DNA of 26,497 nt. Source: a virus. The position numbers and the translations under genes were made by a program. The DNA lies in the IMG/VR virus record IMGVR_UViG_3300021440_000105, positions 1-26,497 of that record; one strand, 5' to 3'. Numbering within the stretch: the stretch's first letter is position 1; every line of letters begins with the position of its first letter. Under the pieces are notes generated by a model, which was given only the letters and a program-made list of their open reading frames with translations, made no database searches and was not told the DNA's origin. This document shows positions 8,155 to 13,667 of the stretch, piece by piece.

Positions 8155-8598
8155 TTAATCCTTATCCCAATAAATATTACCATTAGCGTCACAGTTTAAG
8201 GTTAGGTCCACAGTTGATGCGTTATAATTGCAGGTGTGTTTTCCTTTAGATAAACACACATCTACAAGGTCTTGCGGAGGTTCTTGATCAATCATGATGG
8301 TAGCGGTTCCGTTCTTAGGGAACCCTGTTATTTTTCCTGTTTGTCCGCATTTGTAGGTTAGGTTTATATCGCAATTGCTATATATGGTTAGGATTAAGGT
8401 AGGAACTGTGGAGTTAGACACATAAACCCCACTTAAATCGTTATTAAGGCACCTTAAAGCCTTTTTTTGATTCTCAATAGCGTGTTTTAGCTTTTTTTCG
8501 GGCTTTTCAGAAGGTTTAGCGCAAGATAATAGGAGTAGGGGTAAGGGTACAAAAGCCCTAATTAGGGCGTTTTTGTGTGTTTTAAGCCATGTTCTCAT
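8155..8598 (-). CDS. Phage-encoded lipoprotein, unknown function
   Basis: This 147-residue protein starts with a basic segment (RTWLKTHK), a hydrophobic stretch (FVPLPLLLL) and a lipobox LLSC with the acylated cysteine at residue 26. It is therefore exported, lipid-modified and held at a membrane. The residue after Cys is Ala, not Asp, which in Gram-negative enteric rules favours the outer membrane. The mature part has a short charged linker (KPSEKPEKK) and about six cysteines, including NCD, KCG, VCL, TCN and NCD, that could pair as disulphides in the periplasm. I do not recognise the family. Phage lipoproteins made in the cell often block superinfection by masking receptors; that role is a guess here. 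An AAAGGA ribosome site lies 5 bases upstream. Confidence 0.8.
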   Translation of the reverse strand: MRTWLKTHKNALIRAFVPLPLLLLSCAKPSEKPEKKLKHAIENQKKALRCLNNDLSGVYVSNSTVPTLILTIYSNCDINLTYKCGQTGKITGFPKNGTATIMIDQEPPQDLVDVCLSKGKHTCNYNASTVDLTLNCDANGNIYWDKD

Positions 8599-8614
8599 AT
8601 TTGTCCTTTTATTT

Positions 8615-8815
8615 TTAATTATCCTGTAGTGTTTCTAAAAATTGTATTAATTCACTATCCGAATAATCAGATTTACGGCCGTTTTCCAATTCGTTTATCA
8701 ATTTTTTGATTATTGTGGGGTGCAGCGTTAATACGTCCTCTTGTTTTTCCTTTAAATTTTTTTCTGCTTGCTCATTTAGGTCTAATATTTCAAAAATTAC
8801 TTGTTCTCTTTTCAT
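8615..8815 (-). CDS. Small acidic phage protein, unknown
   Basis: This 66-residue protein is probably all-helical and rich in Glu and Lys (EQAEKNLKEKQED, INELENGRKSD), ending in LIQFLETLQDN. It has no transmembrane segment or recognised motif. The start is well supported: AAAGGACAAAT precedes the ATG exactly as in its two neighbours. It sits between the lipoprotein and the ribbon-helix-helix gene, with 16- and 23-base gaps, so the three form one transcript. Small acidic proteins in such early phage blocks often inhibit host enzymes, but nothing in this sequence proves that. Confidence 0.7.
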   Translation of the reverse strand: MKREQVIFEILDLNEQAEKNLKEKQEDVLTLHPTIIKKLINELENGRKSDYSDSELIQFLETLQDN

Positions 8816-8838
8816 ATTTGTCCTTTGTTTTTTTTTTA

Positions 8839-9015
8839 TTATTTTTCGTTGCTGTTTCCATCATCAATCAAGTCATCTATTACTTGATCAATAAATTTTT
8901 GGATTGAACCGAACTCTTCAATGAGTTTAGCTAAAATGGCTTCTCGTATACGAATAGTTACGACTTTCTTAATGCCATAATCCGCAATTTGTTGGTGATT
9001 GTGAGGATTTTTCAT
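8839..9015 (-). CDS. Ribbon-helix-helix (Arc/CopG-like) DNA-binding protein
   Basis: This 58-residue protein has the look of a ribbon-helix-helix repressor. A short strand VVTIRI (residues 18-23) is followed by helix A (REAILAKLIEEFG), a turn, and helix B (SIQKFIDQVIDDLID). Such proteins dimerise, pair their strands and bind short inverted or direct DNA repeats. An upstream in-frame ATG at 9060 is less likely, because AAAAGGACAAAT sits directly before the ATG at 9013-9015. It is the only clear transcription-factor-like gene in the window. It is therefore a candidate ligand for the operator-like repeats at 9291-9319, 10579-10607 and 10757-11315. That link is inference. Confidence 0.65.
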   Translation of the reverse strand: MKNPHNHQQIADYGIKKVVTIRIREAILAKLIEEFGSIQKFIDQVIDDLIDDGNSNEK

Positions 9016-9028
9016 ATTTGTCCTTTTA

Positions 9029-9256
9029 TTATTTGTTATATTTCTCAAGATTACATACATGTCTTGAGTATAAATTGATGTAGTTACTCACTAATACCTT
9101 ATCGTTAACTTTTAACTCATCCCTGTTTTCGATATCCATCGCCACGGCCATTTGTCCGTTAGCTAAATAAATGTAAGCATCATAAGGATTCATTAAACTG
9201 TTGGGATCATCTATTTTTGTAATGGTAGTGATTTCTCTAAAATTTGATTTTTTCAT
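9029..9256 (-). CDS. Small phage protein, unknown
   Basis: The protein has 75 residues. A longer reading from 9319 is excluded because it would start inside the promoter at 9291-9319. The ATG at 9254-9256 has an AAAAGGA ribosome site 8 bases upstream. The sequence looks like a compact beta-rich domain: FREITTITKI, then YDAYIYLANGQMAVAMDI, then ELKVNDKVLVSNYINLY, with a C-terminal lone Cys. The segment VNDKVLVSN recalls beta-barrel folds of the OB or SH3 kind, but no family is recognised. It is the first gene of the small leftward block and overlaps nothing; the ribbon-helix-helix gene follows 13 bases on. Confidence 0.65.
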   Translation of the reverse strand: MKKSNFREITTITKIDDPNSLMNPYDAYIYLANGQMAVAMDIENRDELKVNDKVLVSNYINLYSRHVCNLEKYNK

Positions 9257-9290
9257 AAGTTTTTTCCTTTTCTTGTTATTCGTTATATTA

Positions 9291-9319
9291 ATTGTAATAC
9301 AATATCGTGTAACATGCAA
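9291..9319 (-). promoter_or_regulatory. Sigma70-like promoter A, leftward
   Basis: On the minus strand TTGCAT (plus 9314-9319) and TACAAT (plus 9291-9296) are separated by exactly 17 bases. The -10 box lies in a perfect palindrome, ATTGTA-A-TACAAT (9291-9303). It drives the small gene block starting at 9256. The spacer contains GTTACACGATA. An almost identical promoter lies at 10579-10607. Confidence 0.75.
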
Positions 9320-9390
9320 TATTTATTTAATGCATTGTATAATTATTTTATGTTTTTGGTGTAATTTTGAGGGGTTGAGGGGTAGATAGT

Positions 9391-9407
9391 GCCTCATCCA
9401 CTGAGGC
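9391..9407. repeat. Short GC hairpin after the antirestriction gene
   Basis: GCCTCA (9391-9396) and TGAGGC (9402-9407) form a 6-bp stem with a 5-base loop, 10 bases past the stop of the gene ending at 9417. No T-run follows on either strand, so it is at most a weak or processing hairpin between two leftward units. Confidence 0.4.
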
Positions 9408-9416
9408 GATTAGTGG

Positions 9417-10307
9417 TTATTCTAGTTCTTCCGCCCCATAACTTCCTAAAATATAATCCGCAGATTTTTGGGCTTTACTAGCTGCTTCAAAAAAGAATTT
9501 TTTGTCATTTTTAAGTACTTTAAGCCATGATTTAACGTAAGCTGCGGAATTCTCAAGTTGAGGAGATAAACCACAAATATTTAACAAGAAGGATGCGGAT
9601 ATTTCGGCAATTAACTCTTCTTTAGAGTAGCGGTGACTGCCAAAAGCTGCATTTTTTTCTAATCCTCTATTAAGTCGCGAAGTGTGCCCAGTGGAGTGGG
9701 ATAATTCGTGGAATAACGTATTGTAATAACCAGAATCCCCATTAAATTCGGATTTTTCTGGTATCACTACTAAGTCCCGCGATGGAGAGTAATAAGCTGC
9801 ATGTCCCCTAAATTCTATTTTAGGACTATTTTTGTATTGGGCAATTATGTTTTCGGCCATTTCATTTTTGTTGATGGGCGTTTTATCTAGTAGCGATAAT
9901 TCTAAATTGTAATCAATCACGTTTTTTGTTAATTCAATGTTTTCGCATTGTTCTAAATTAAAAACGTTAAAATGTTTTAACATTGGTATTGTCTCTTCCT
10001 CACCTGTTTTTTTATTGAGGATTTTTAACAGTTTCCAATAGACCACTAATTCTGATTTTTCGCCCCGTTTTACGTTACCGCCCAATTCTCTTATTTGGGC
10101 GTAAGTAGCCCAGAAAGGGGAGTTAAAGGAGGTGTTATTAAGCAAAAAATTATTGATGCCACGATATTGTTTATTAGATATCAAATTTCGTGGAGCCGAA
10201 TTTGATGTCCGCCAAGGTTTTTGCCATGGAATAATATCGTTCTCTAATTGGCTCAAAATTTTGTCAGTAACACGCTGATAAATGTCGATCTTTTCGAATT
10301 TTTTCAT
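9417..10307 (-). CDS. ArdC-like antirestriction protein (N-terminal ssDNA-binding domain, zincin-like C-terminal domain)
   Basis: This 296-residue protein matches the ArdC family, a two-domain protein of plasmids and phages that helps incoming DNA survive host restriction. The N-terminal part (residues 1-130) has the typical DIYQRVTDKILSQLE start, IPWQKPW (26-32), YRGIN (48-52) and the WATYAQIRELGGNVKRGEK stretch. The C-terminal metallopeptidase-like domain carries HELSH (200-204), then TGH, and a glutamate-rich helix EELIAE (230-235) that would supply the third zinc ligand. A SYGAEELE tail ends the protein. AAGGA precedes the start at 10305-10307. It is transcribed with two tiny upstream ORFs from promoter B and is probably expressed early after entry. 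Confidence 0.9.
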   Translation of the reverse strand: MKKFEKIDIYQRVTDKILSQLENDIIPWQKPWRTSNSAPRNLISNKQYRGINNFLLNNTSFNSPFWATYAQIRELGGNVKRGEKSELVVYWKLLKILNKKTGEEETIPMLKHFNVFNLEQCENIELTKNVIDYNLELSLLDKTPINKNEMAENIIAQYKNSPKIEFRGHAAYYSPSRDLVVIPEKSEFNGDSGYYNTLFHELSHSTGHTSRLNRGLEKNAAFGSHRYSKEELIAEISASFLLNICGLSPQLENSAAYVKSWLKVLKNDKKFFFEAASKAQKSADYILGSYGAEELE

Positions 10308-10325
10308 AAATTTTTCCTTTTCTTA

Positions 10326-10418
10326 TTATTGTGGGTACGTTACTTGGGATGCAATCAATATGATTGCGATAAGTAGCCCGTAAGTGGTAAAAATTGCAGT
10401 CATTGTTTCCTTAAACAT
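10326..10418 (-). CDS. Tiny membrane peptide (30 residues)
   Basis: The reading frame ATG at 10416-10418 to TAA at 10326-10328 encodes 30 residues. It has a charged N-terminus (MFKETM) and one hydrophobic segment (TAIFTTYGLLIAIILIAS), enough to span a membrane once. An AGGGGT ribosome site lies about 5 bases before the start, inside the preceding ORF, which it overlaps by 8 bases. Function is unknown. The coupling and ribosome site argue that it is translated. It could be a small membrane toxin, holin-like or regulatory peptide, but its place beside the ArdC gene favours an early accessory role. Confidence 0.5.
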   Translation of the reverse strand: MFKETMTAIFTTYGLLIAIILIASQVTYPQ

Positions 10419-10554
10419 AAATACCCCTATTTATTTTTTTTAGTGTTTTAGCTAGTAAGCTAGCCGTTTTAATTATTATTAGAGCTTTTTGCGCATCTAA
10501 TTTTTTCTGTTTTGCGTAGAATTCTTTTTTTAATTGTTTATAGTTAAGTATCAT
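10411..10554 (-). CDS. Short basic peptide (47 residues), unknown
   Basis: The frame opens at ATG 10552-10554 and stops at TAA 10411-10413. The product is strongly basic and probably helical: YKQLKKEFYAKQKKLDAQKAL, then IIIKTASLLAKTLKKI. A GGG ribosome site lies a few bases upstream. The start falls 25 bases after the -10 box of promoter B, so it is the first ORF on that transcript. Amphipathic basic peptides of this size can bind nucleic acid or membranes. No family is recognised and it may be only a leader for the genes after it. Confidence 0.5.
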   Translation of the reverse strand: MILNYKQLKKEFYAKQKKLDAQKALIIIKTASLLAKTLKKINRGIYV

Positions 10555-10578
10555 AATGTCCCTATTTGTTATTAATCT

Positions 10579-10607
10579 ATTGTAATACATTATCGTGTTA
10601 CATGCAA
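10579..10607 (-). promoter_or_regulatory. Sigma70-like promoter B, leftward, near-copy of promoter A
   Basis: On the minus strand TTGCAT (plus 10602-10607) and TACAAT (plus 10579-10584) have a 17-base spacer containing GTAACACGATA. Together with flanking AAATAAATA the similarity to promoter A covers about 50 bases with only a few changes. It would drive the two tiny ORFs and the ArdC-like gene. Confidence 0.75.
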
Positions 10608-10680
10608 TATTTATTTAGTGCATTGTGTAAAAATTATAAGGATTGGCTTTTAATTCGGTGAGTTATAAATACGTTTTGAA

Positions 10681-10696
10681 TGTTCCACGTGGAACA
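10681..10696. promoter_or_regulatory. parS-like 16-bp perfect palindrome
   Basis: TGTTCCACGTGGAACA is a perfect palindrome of 16 bases. It fits the bacterial chromosomal parS consensus TGTTNCACGTGNAACA at every fixed position, and the symmetry stops exactly at the parS boundaries. Host ParB proteins bind this site and load there as a CTP-dependent clamp. It lies in the divergent promoter region between the leftward accessory block and terS. No parA or parB gene is visible in this window. Confidence 0.8.
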
Positions 10697-10724
10697 ATTT
10701 GGGAAAAGTGGTAGTAACAAATAA

Positions 10725-10754
10725 TTGTTATGACCACGTTTTCGATGTTACAAT
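10725..10754 (+). promoter_or_regulatory. Candidate rightward promoter for terS
   Basis: TTGTTA (10725-10730) and TACAAT (10749-10754) are 18 bases apart. The -10 hexamer is the same as in promoters A and B, and the preceding bases ATGTTACAAT resemble the ATGTTACA in promoter A's spacer. Transcription would start near 10761 and run into terS. Confidence 0.5.
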
Positions 10755-10756
10755 CT

Positions 10757-10807
10757 ATCTAACAGTTAGATTAACGCAATGACATTGTATTGTCGTTGTG
10801 TTTAATC
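10757..10807. promoter_or_regulatory. Two dyads at the terS transcription start (operator candidate)
   Basis: The first dyad, ATCTAAC-A-GTTAGAT (10757-10771), is a perfect 15-base palindrome just after the -10 box. The second is imperfect. AACGCAATGACA (10773-10784) and TGTCGTTGTGTT (10791-10802) match at 10 of 12 positions, and GATTAA/TTAATC outer arms extend it to 10769-10807. The placement fits repressor control, or an RNA structure in the leader of terS. Confidence 0.55.
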
Positions 10808-10819
10808 TATATTGGGGGG

Positions 10820-11200
10820 ATGAGTAACAAAAAACAAAATATACAGTCCAAATATAAAGAGGAGTACGCCTCTAAATTAATCGAACACATGGGTAAAGGC
10901 TTTTCGTTTTCGTCGTTCTCAAAAATTGTGGATGTGACGCCCAAATGTCTTTACGACTGGGTAGATATACACGAATCATTTTCGGATGCAAAAGCTAAAG
11001 GCGAGCAACATGCTAAATACCTTTTCGAATCCAAATTATTAGAAAAATTAGATAACTATGAGTCAGCCCCCGATGCCGGCGTGGGTAAGTTCATGCTTAA
11101 CGCACGTTTCCGAGACGAATATTCCGAAAACAAAAATAATAATGTAAAAGTCGAACGACTTGAAGACTTGATCAATTCGCTAACTATACCAGAATCCTAA
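10820..11200 (+). CDS. terS: Terminase small subunit
   Basis: This 126-residue protein resembles phage small terminases, which recognise the packaging site and hand DNA to the large subunit. An N-terminal helix-turn-helix is visible (FSSFSKIVDVTPKCLYDWVDIHESF, about residues 27-51). A long helical region follows (DAKAKGEQHAKYLFESKLLEKL). The GVGKFMLNARFRDEYSE segment is a typical ending of this domain. The ATG at 10820 is directly preceded by six G, closer than ideal. An alternative TTG at 10790 would add ten residues (SLCLIYIGG...) that look non-functional and would lie inside a dyad. The large terminase follows, but only after an unusual 478-base gap. Confidence 0.75.
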   Translation: MSNKKQNIQSKYKEEYASKLIEHMGKGFSFSSFSKIVDVTPKCLYDWVDIHESFSDAKAKGEQHAKYLFESKLLEKLDNYESAPDAGVGKFMLNARFRDEYSENKNNNVKVERLEDLINSLTIPES

Positions 11201-11219
11201 TAATATCAAATACTTAAAC

Positions 11220-11314
11220 CCACTACAATGTTACGTAGATATTAATCCTAACTCATTGATATCATTATCTATGTAACATAGTGGATATTATGTTACATAA
11301 AATAATGTAACATA
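11220..11314. repeat. Cluster of four ATGTAACAT-type elements in two inverted pairs
   Basis: One pair is a long dyad: CCACTA-TGTTACGTAGAT (11220-11240, with a 3-base bulge) against ATCTATGTAACATAGTGG (11267-11284). The second is perfect: TATGTTACAT (11289-11298) and ATGTAACATA (11305-11314) with a 6-base spacer. The four copies lie in the gap between terS and terL. Related ATGTTACA or ATGTAACA words occur in promoters A, B and the terS promoter. Confidence 0.7.
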
Positions 11315-11330
11315 TTGGAATTATGGCAGT

Positions 11331-11354
11331 GCACGATAATATTTCTTATCGTGC
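11331..11354. repeat. Hairpin GCACGATAA / TTATCGTGC
   Basis: A perfect 9-bp stem (11331-11339 and 11346-11354) has a 6-base loop TATTTC. No T-run follows on the plus strand, so it is not a classical terminator. The CACGATA word is also found in the spacers of promoters A and B, which suggests a protein-binding site over an RNA hairpin. Confidence 0.6.
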
Positions 11355-11402
11355 GTTCTCAGCCAACTAATTGATATTTGGATTGGAAAAATTTTATTTT
11401 TT

Positions 11403-11608
11403 GAGGGGGTGTTTTTCCACAAGACACCGAGAAAATTTTTTCGACCGCCCCCCACTATATATCCACTCCTATAAAAATTAATGATTTTATAAAATAGAAA
11501 ATAAAATTATTATGAGTTAGCGAGGTGTATCTATAGAAGTTAGTGTGCTGATAAAAACCCGATTATTAGAGGGTCATTTTCCACAAGACTCCGCTATTAG
11601 ATTTTTCG
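11403..11608. repeat. Direct-repeat pair containing DnaA-box-like sequences in the terS-terL gap
   Basis: The gap 11201-11678 has no convincing gene. Two similar blocks (about 11403-11442 and 11570-11608) share GAGGG, then TTTTCCACAAGAC-CCG, then ATTTTTCG. Each holds TTTTCCACA (11413-11421 and 11577-11585), which fits the DnaA-box pattern TTWTNCACA. In the first block GGTGT/ACACC flanks the box as a small stem. The second has a similar but bulged stem. A G5/C6 pair encloses the first block. Packaging-site recognition, DnaA binding or a structured RNA are all possible. Confidence 0.6.
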
Positions 11609-11678
11609 TCTATATTCTTTTGCCCAAAATTTTATAAATAAAATTCCCAATCGCAATGTCTACTCTTACAATCAAGTA

Positions 11679-13124
11679 ATGGCCGAACAAATTGACCGAA
11701 AAATATCCGCACTCAAAACTCTCCGTAAGTGGAAAGAGGACCCGGTGCAATTTGTGAAGGATAACTTTAAGATCACCCCTGATGAATGGCAAAAAGATGC
11801 GCTCCTAGCGTTTCCTACCAACAAAAGAATGGCGTTTGTAGCGTCTAAGGGCGTGGGTAAGACCGCTCTCCTCGCCTGGATGATATGGAATTTTCTGGCA
11901 ACCAGACCCTATCCTAAGATTGCGGCGACTTCTATCTCTTTTGATAATCTTTCGGATGGTCTTAGGGCGGAATTAGCGTTCTGGCAAAACAAGTCCCCCT
12001 TTCTCAAAAAATATTTTACTGTTACTAAAACGAGAGTTAGCTCAAATGAGAACTCGGAGATCTGGTTCTGTTCTCTTAGAGGGTGGTCCAGAACAGCGGA
12101 TGCTCAATCTCAAGCTCTCACACTAGCGGGGCTCCACGCCGATTATATGCTCTTTGTATGCGATGAGGTCGGATCTTACCCCGAATCTATTATTGCTACG
12201 GCAGAGGCCGCTCTTGCGTCTGGTATTGAGTCTAAATTAATTATTTGTGGGAATCCCACTGATATAGATGGACCTCTCTATAGGGTTACTCATAAGAACC
12301 AAAAAGATTGGTACGTCCAACATATAAACTCGGACCCCGATAACCCCAAACGTTCCCCACGAGTTTCCTTAGAATGGGCCAAACAACAAATAGAAACATA
12401 CGGGCGTGATTCTGCGTGGGTTAAAATTAACGTCTTCGGAGAATTTCCCGAATCTGGGTTAAACCATATTCTTTCGCCAGCAGAAATAGATGAAGCTACT
12501 CGTCGGTTTCCTGATCCATCCCAATATCAGCATTTCCAAAAACGTCTTGGAGTGGATGTGGCGAGATTTGGGGGGGACGCTACGATTTTATTCCCAAGAC
12601 AGGGATGTATGGCGTTTAACCCAGTAAAAATGCAAGATGCTAAAACGCAGGACATAGTTTCTAGGATAATACTTGCGGTTGAGCGATGGGGAAATGAGGT
12701 TGAATTTGTGGATGGGACGGGCGGTTTTGGTGCGGGGGTAGTTGATTCTTTAATTGCGATGGGAAGGACTCCGTATGAGGTCCATTTTGCATCAAAGGCC
12801 AATGATCCACGCTACGCCAACATTAGATCCGAGATGTATTTTTCCATGGCAAATTGGGTTAAAAAAAATGGGTGCATTCCAAATGATCCAGAGTTAATAG
12901 AGGAAATGAACTCTATTACGTATGCCTTTAACTCAAAAGGGCAATTCATAATAGAAAATAAAGAACAAATAAAACAGAGATTAGGAAGGTCCCCCGATAA
13001 ATTAGACGCGTTAATTCTTAGTTTTTTTATCCCAGACGGAATAAATTTACCTGGATTTGAGTCCTCTCATCAGGACTCCAATAAAATAAAATCCGAGTAT
13101 GATCCTTTTAACCCCTCTAATTAG
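11679..13124 (+). CDS. terL: Terminase large subunit (ATPase/nuclease packaging motor)
   Basis: This 481-residue protein has both terminase domains. The ATPase half holds Walker A ASKGVGKT (55-62) and Walker B MLFVCDE (157-163), with the coupling segment IICGNPTD (188-195). The RNase H-like nuclease half has GVDVARFGGD (D293), FVDGTGGFG (D345) and SPDKLDALI (D443), the three acidic positions that bind metal for cutting concatemers. Its length is normal. The ribosome site is weak (AATCAAGT before ATGGCC), the reverse of the strong sites elsewhere, which may keep motor levels low. It begins the main rightward structural operon. Confidence 0.97.
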   Translation: MAEQIDRKISALKTLRKWKEDPVQFVKDNFKITPDEWQKDALLAFPTNKRMAFVASKGVGKTALLAWMIWNFLATRPYPKIAATSISFDNLSDGLRAELAFWQNKSPFLKKYFTVTKTRVSSNENSEIWFCSLRGWSRTADAQSQALTLAGLHADYMLFVCDEVGSYPESIIATAEAALASGIESKLIICGNPTDIDGPLYRVTHKNQKDWYVQHINSDPDNPKRSPRVSLEWAKQQIETYGRDSAWVKINVFGEFPESGLNHILSPAEIDEATRRFPDPSQYQHFQKRLGVDVARFGGDATILFPRQGCMAFNPVKMQDAKTQDIVSRIILAVERWGNEVEFVDGTGGFGAGVVDSLIAMGRTPYEVHFASKANDPRYANIRSEMYFSMANWVKKNGCIPNDPELIEEMNSITYAFNSKGQFIIENKEQIKQRLGRSPDKLDALILSFFIPDGINLPGFESSHQDSNKIKSEYDPFNPSN

Positions 13125-13183
13125 TACTAATATCGTACTATCAATAATTGCCAGAATATCCCCCGCCAAGCATAATTAATTTC

Positions 13184-13624
13184 ATGAAGTACCAAATTGA
13201 GACTATTCAAGATATTGAATCCGAGATCAAAATTCTTTCTCAACTTCATTATGAGGAGATCAAAGATTTTGGTATTCCTCTACAACTAGATTTATCTACT
13301 TATTATTCTCATGAACAAAACAATTCACTAAAAATATTTACAGCAAGAGCGTCAACTTCAAATCGTCTTGTAGGGTATGCGTCTTTTTTTCTCTTTAATA
13401 ATCATCATTATGATAATCAACTTGAAGCGAATCAGGATGCGATTTTTGTTCATCCAGAGTTTCGGGGTGTAGGCCGGCAATTTATAGATTTCATTGATAT
13501 TCATTTGAAGGAATTTGGTGTGAAGATTGTTTATCATCATGTGAAAACAAATCTGGATTGGTCCCCAGCTCTTCTTTCTCATGGGTACAAGCACATTGAA
13601 AATATTTTTGCTAAGATTTTATAG
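13184..13624 (+). CDS. GNAT-family N-acetyltransferase
   Basis: This 146-residue protein shows the GNAT fold in order. After an N-terminal helix come LVGYASFFLF (strand 4), DAIFVHPEFRGVGRQFIDFIDIHL (strand 4 end, the R/Q-x-x-G-x-G/A-like acetyl-CoA loop RGVGRQ, and helix 3), and a C-terminal ALLSHGYKHIENIFAKIL typical of the last strands. The ATG at 13184 lacks a clear ribosome site; the frame opens earlier with a TTG at 13148, which would add 12 residues (PEYPPPSIINF). GNAT genes are found in the same place, between terminase and portal, in other podoviruses. The substrate is unknown; a virion protein or a host protein is possible. Confidence 0.8.
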   Translation: MKYQIETIQDIESEIKILSQLHYEEIKDFGIPLQLDLSTYYSHEQNNSLKIFTARASTSNRLVGYASFFLFNNHHYDNQLEANQDAIFVHPEFRGVGRQFIDFIDIHLKEFGVKIVYHHVKTNLDWSPALLSHGYKHIENIFAKIL

Positions 13625-13667
13625 TTGGTTTTTATTTTTTATTTTTTATTTTTAAAGGATTTAATTT

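Larger units (their letters stand above)
8599..9027 (-). promoter_or_regulatory. Three copies of one ribosome-binding cassette
   Basis: The genes starting at 8598, 8815 and 9015 share the leader AAAGGACAAATATG, with the Shine-Dalgarno cores at plus positions 8604-8610, 8821-8826 and 9021-9027. All are preceded by T/A-only stretches. The identity extends through the spacer and so is more than chance use of a good ribosome site. It decides the start of the ribbon-helix-helix gene. Confidence 0.75.

Noticed and set aside
7986-8186. Plus-strand ORF of 66 codons over the tandem repeat
   Set aside because: It is made of the repeat units (ALFLRNS twice), starts on TTG, and overlaps the end of the lipoprotein gene on the other strand.
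8839-9060. Longer start at 9060 for the ribbon-helix-helix gene
   Set aside because: The conserved AAAAGGACAAAT cassette directly precedes the internal ATG at 9015.
9029-9319. Longer start at 9319 for the 75-residue protein
   Set aside because: It would begin inside the -35 box of promoter A; the ATG at 9256 has a proper ribosome site.
7699-10816. Recurring ATATTGG words at 7630, 7699 and 10810
   Set aside because: Seven AT-rich bases recur by chance in this composition; no fixed position relative to promoters.
10790-10819. TTG start for terS
   Set aside because: The extra residues are hydrophobic noise and the codons lie in the dyad; no ribosome site precedes the TTG.
13625-13667. T-rich stretch before the 163-residue gene as a terminator
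   Set aside because: It has no stem in front; it is an AT-rich leader ending in an AAAGGA ribosome site.
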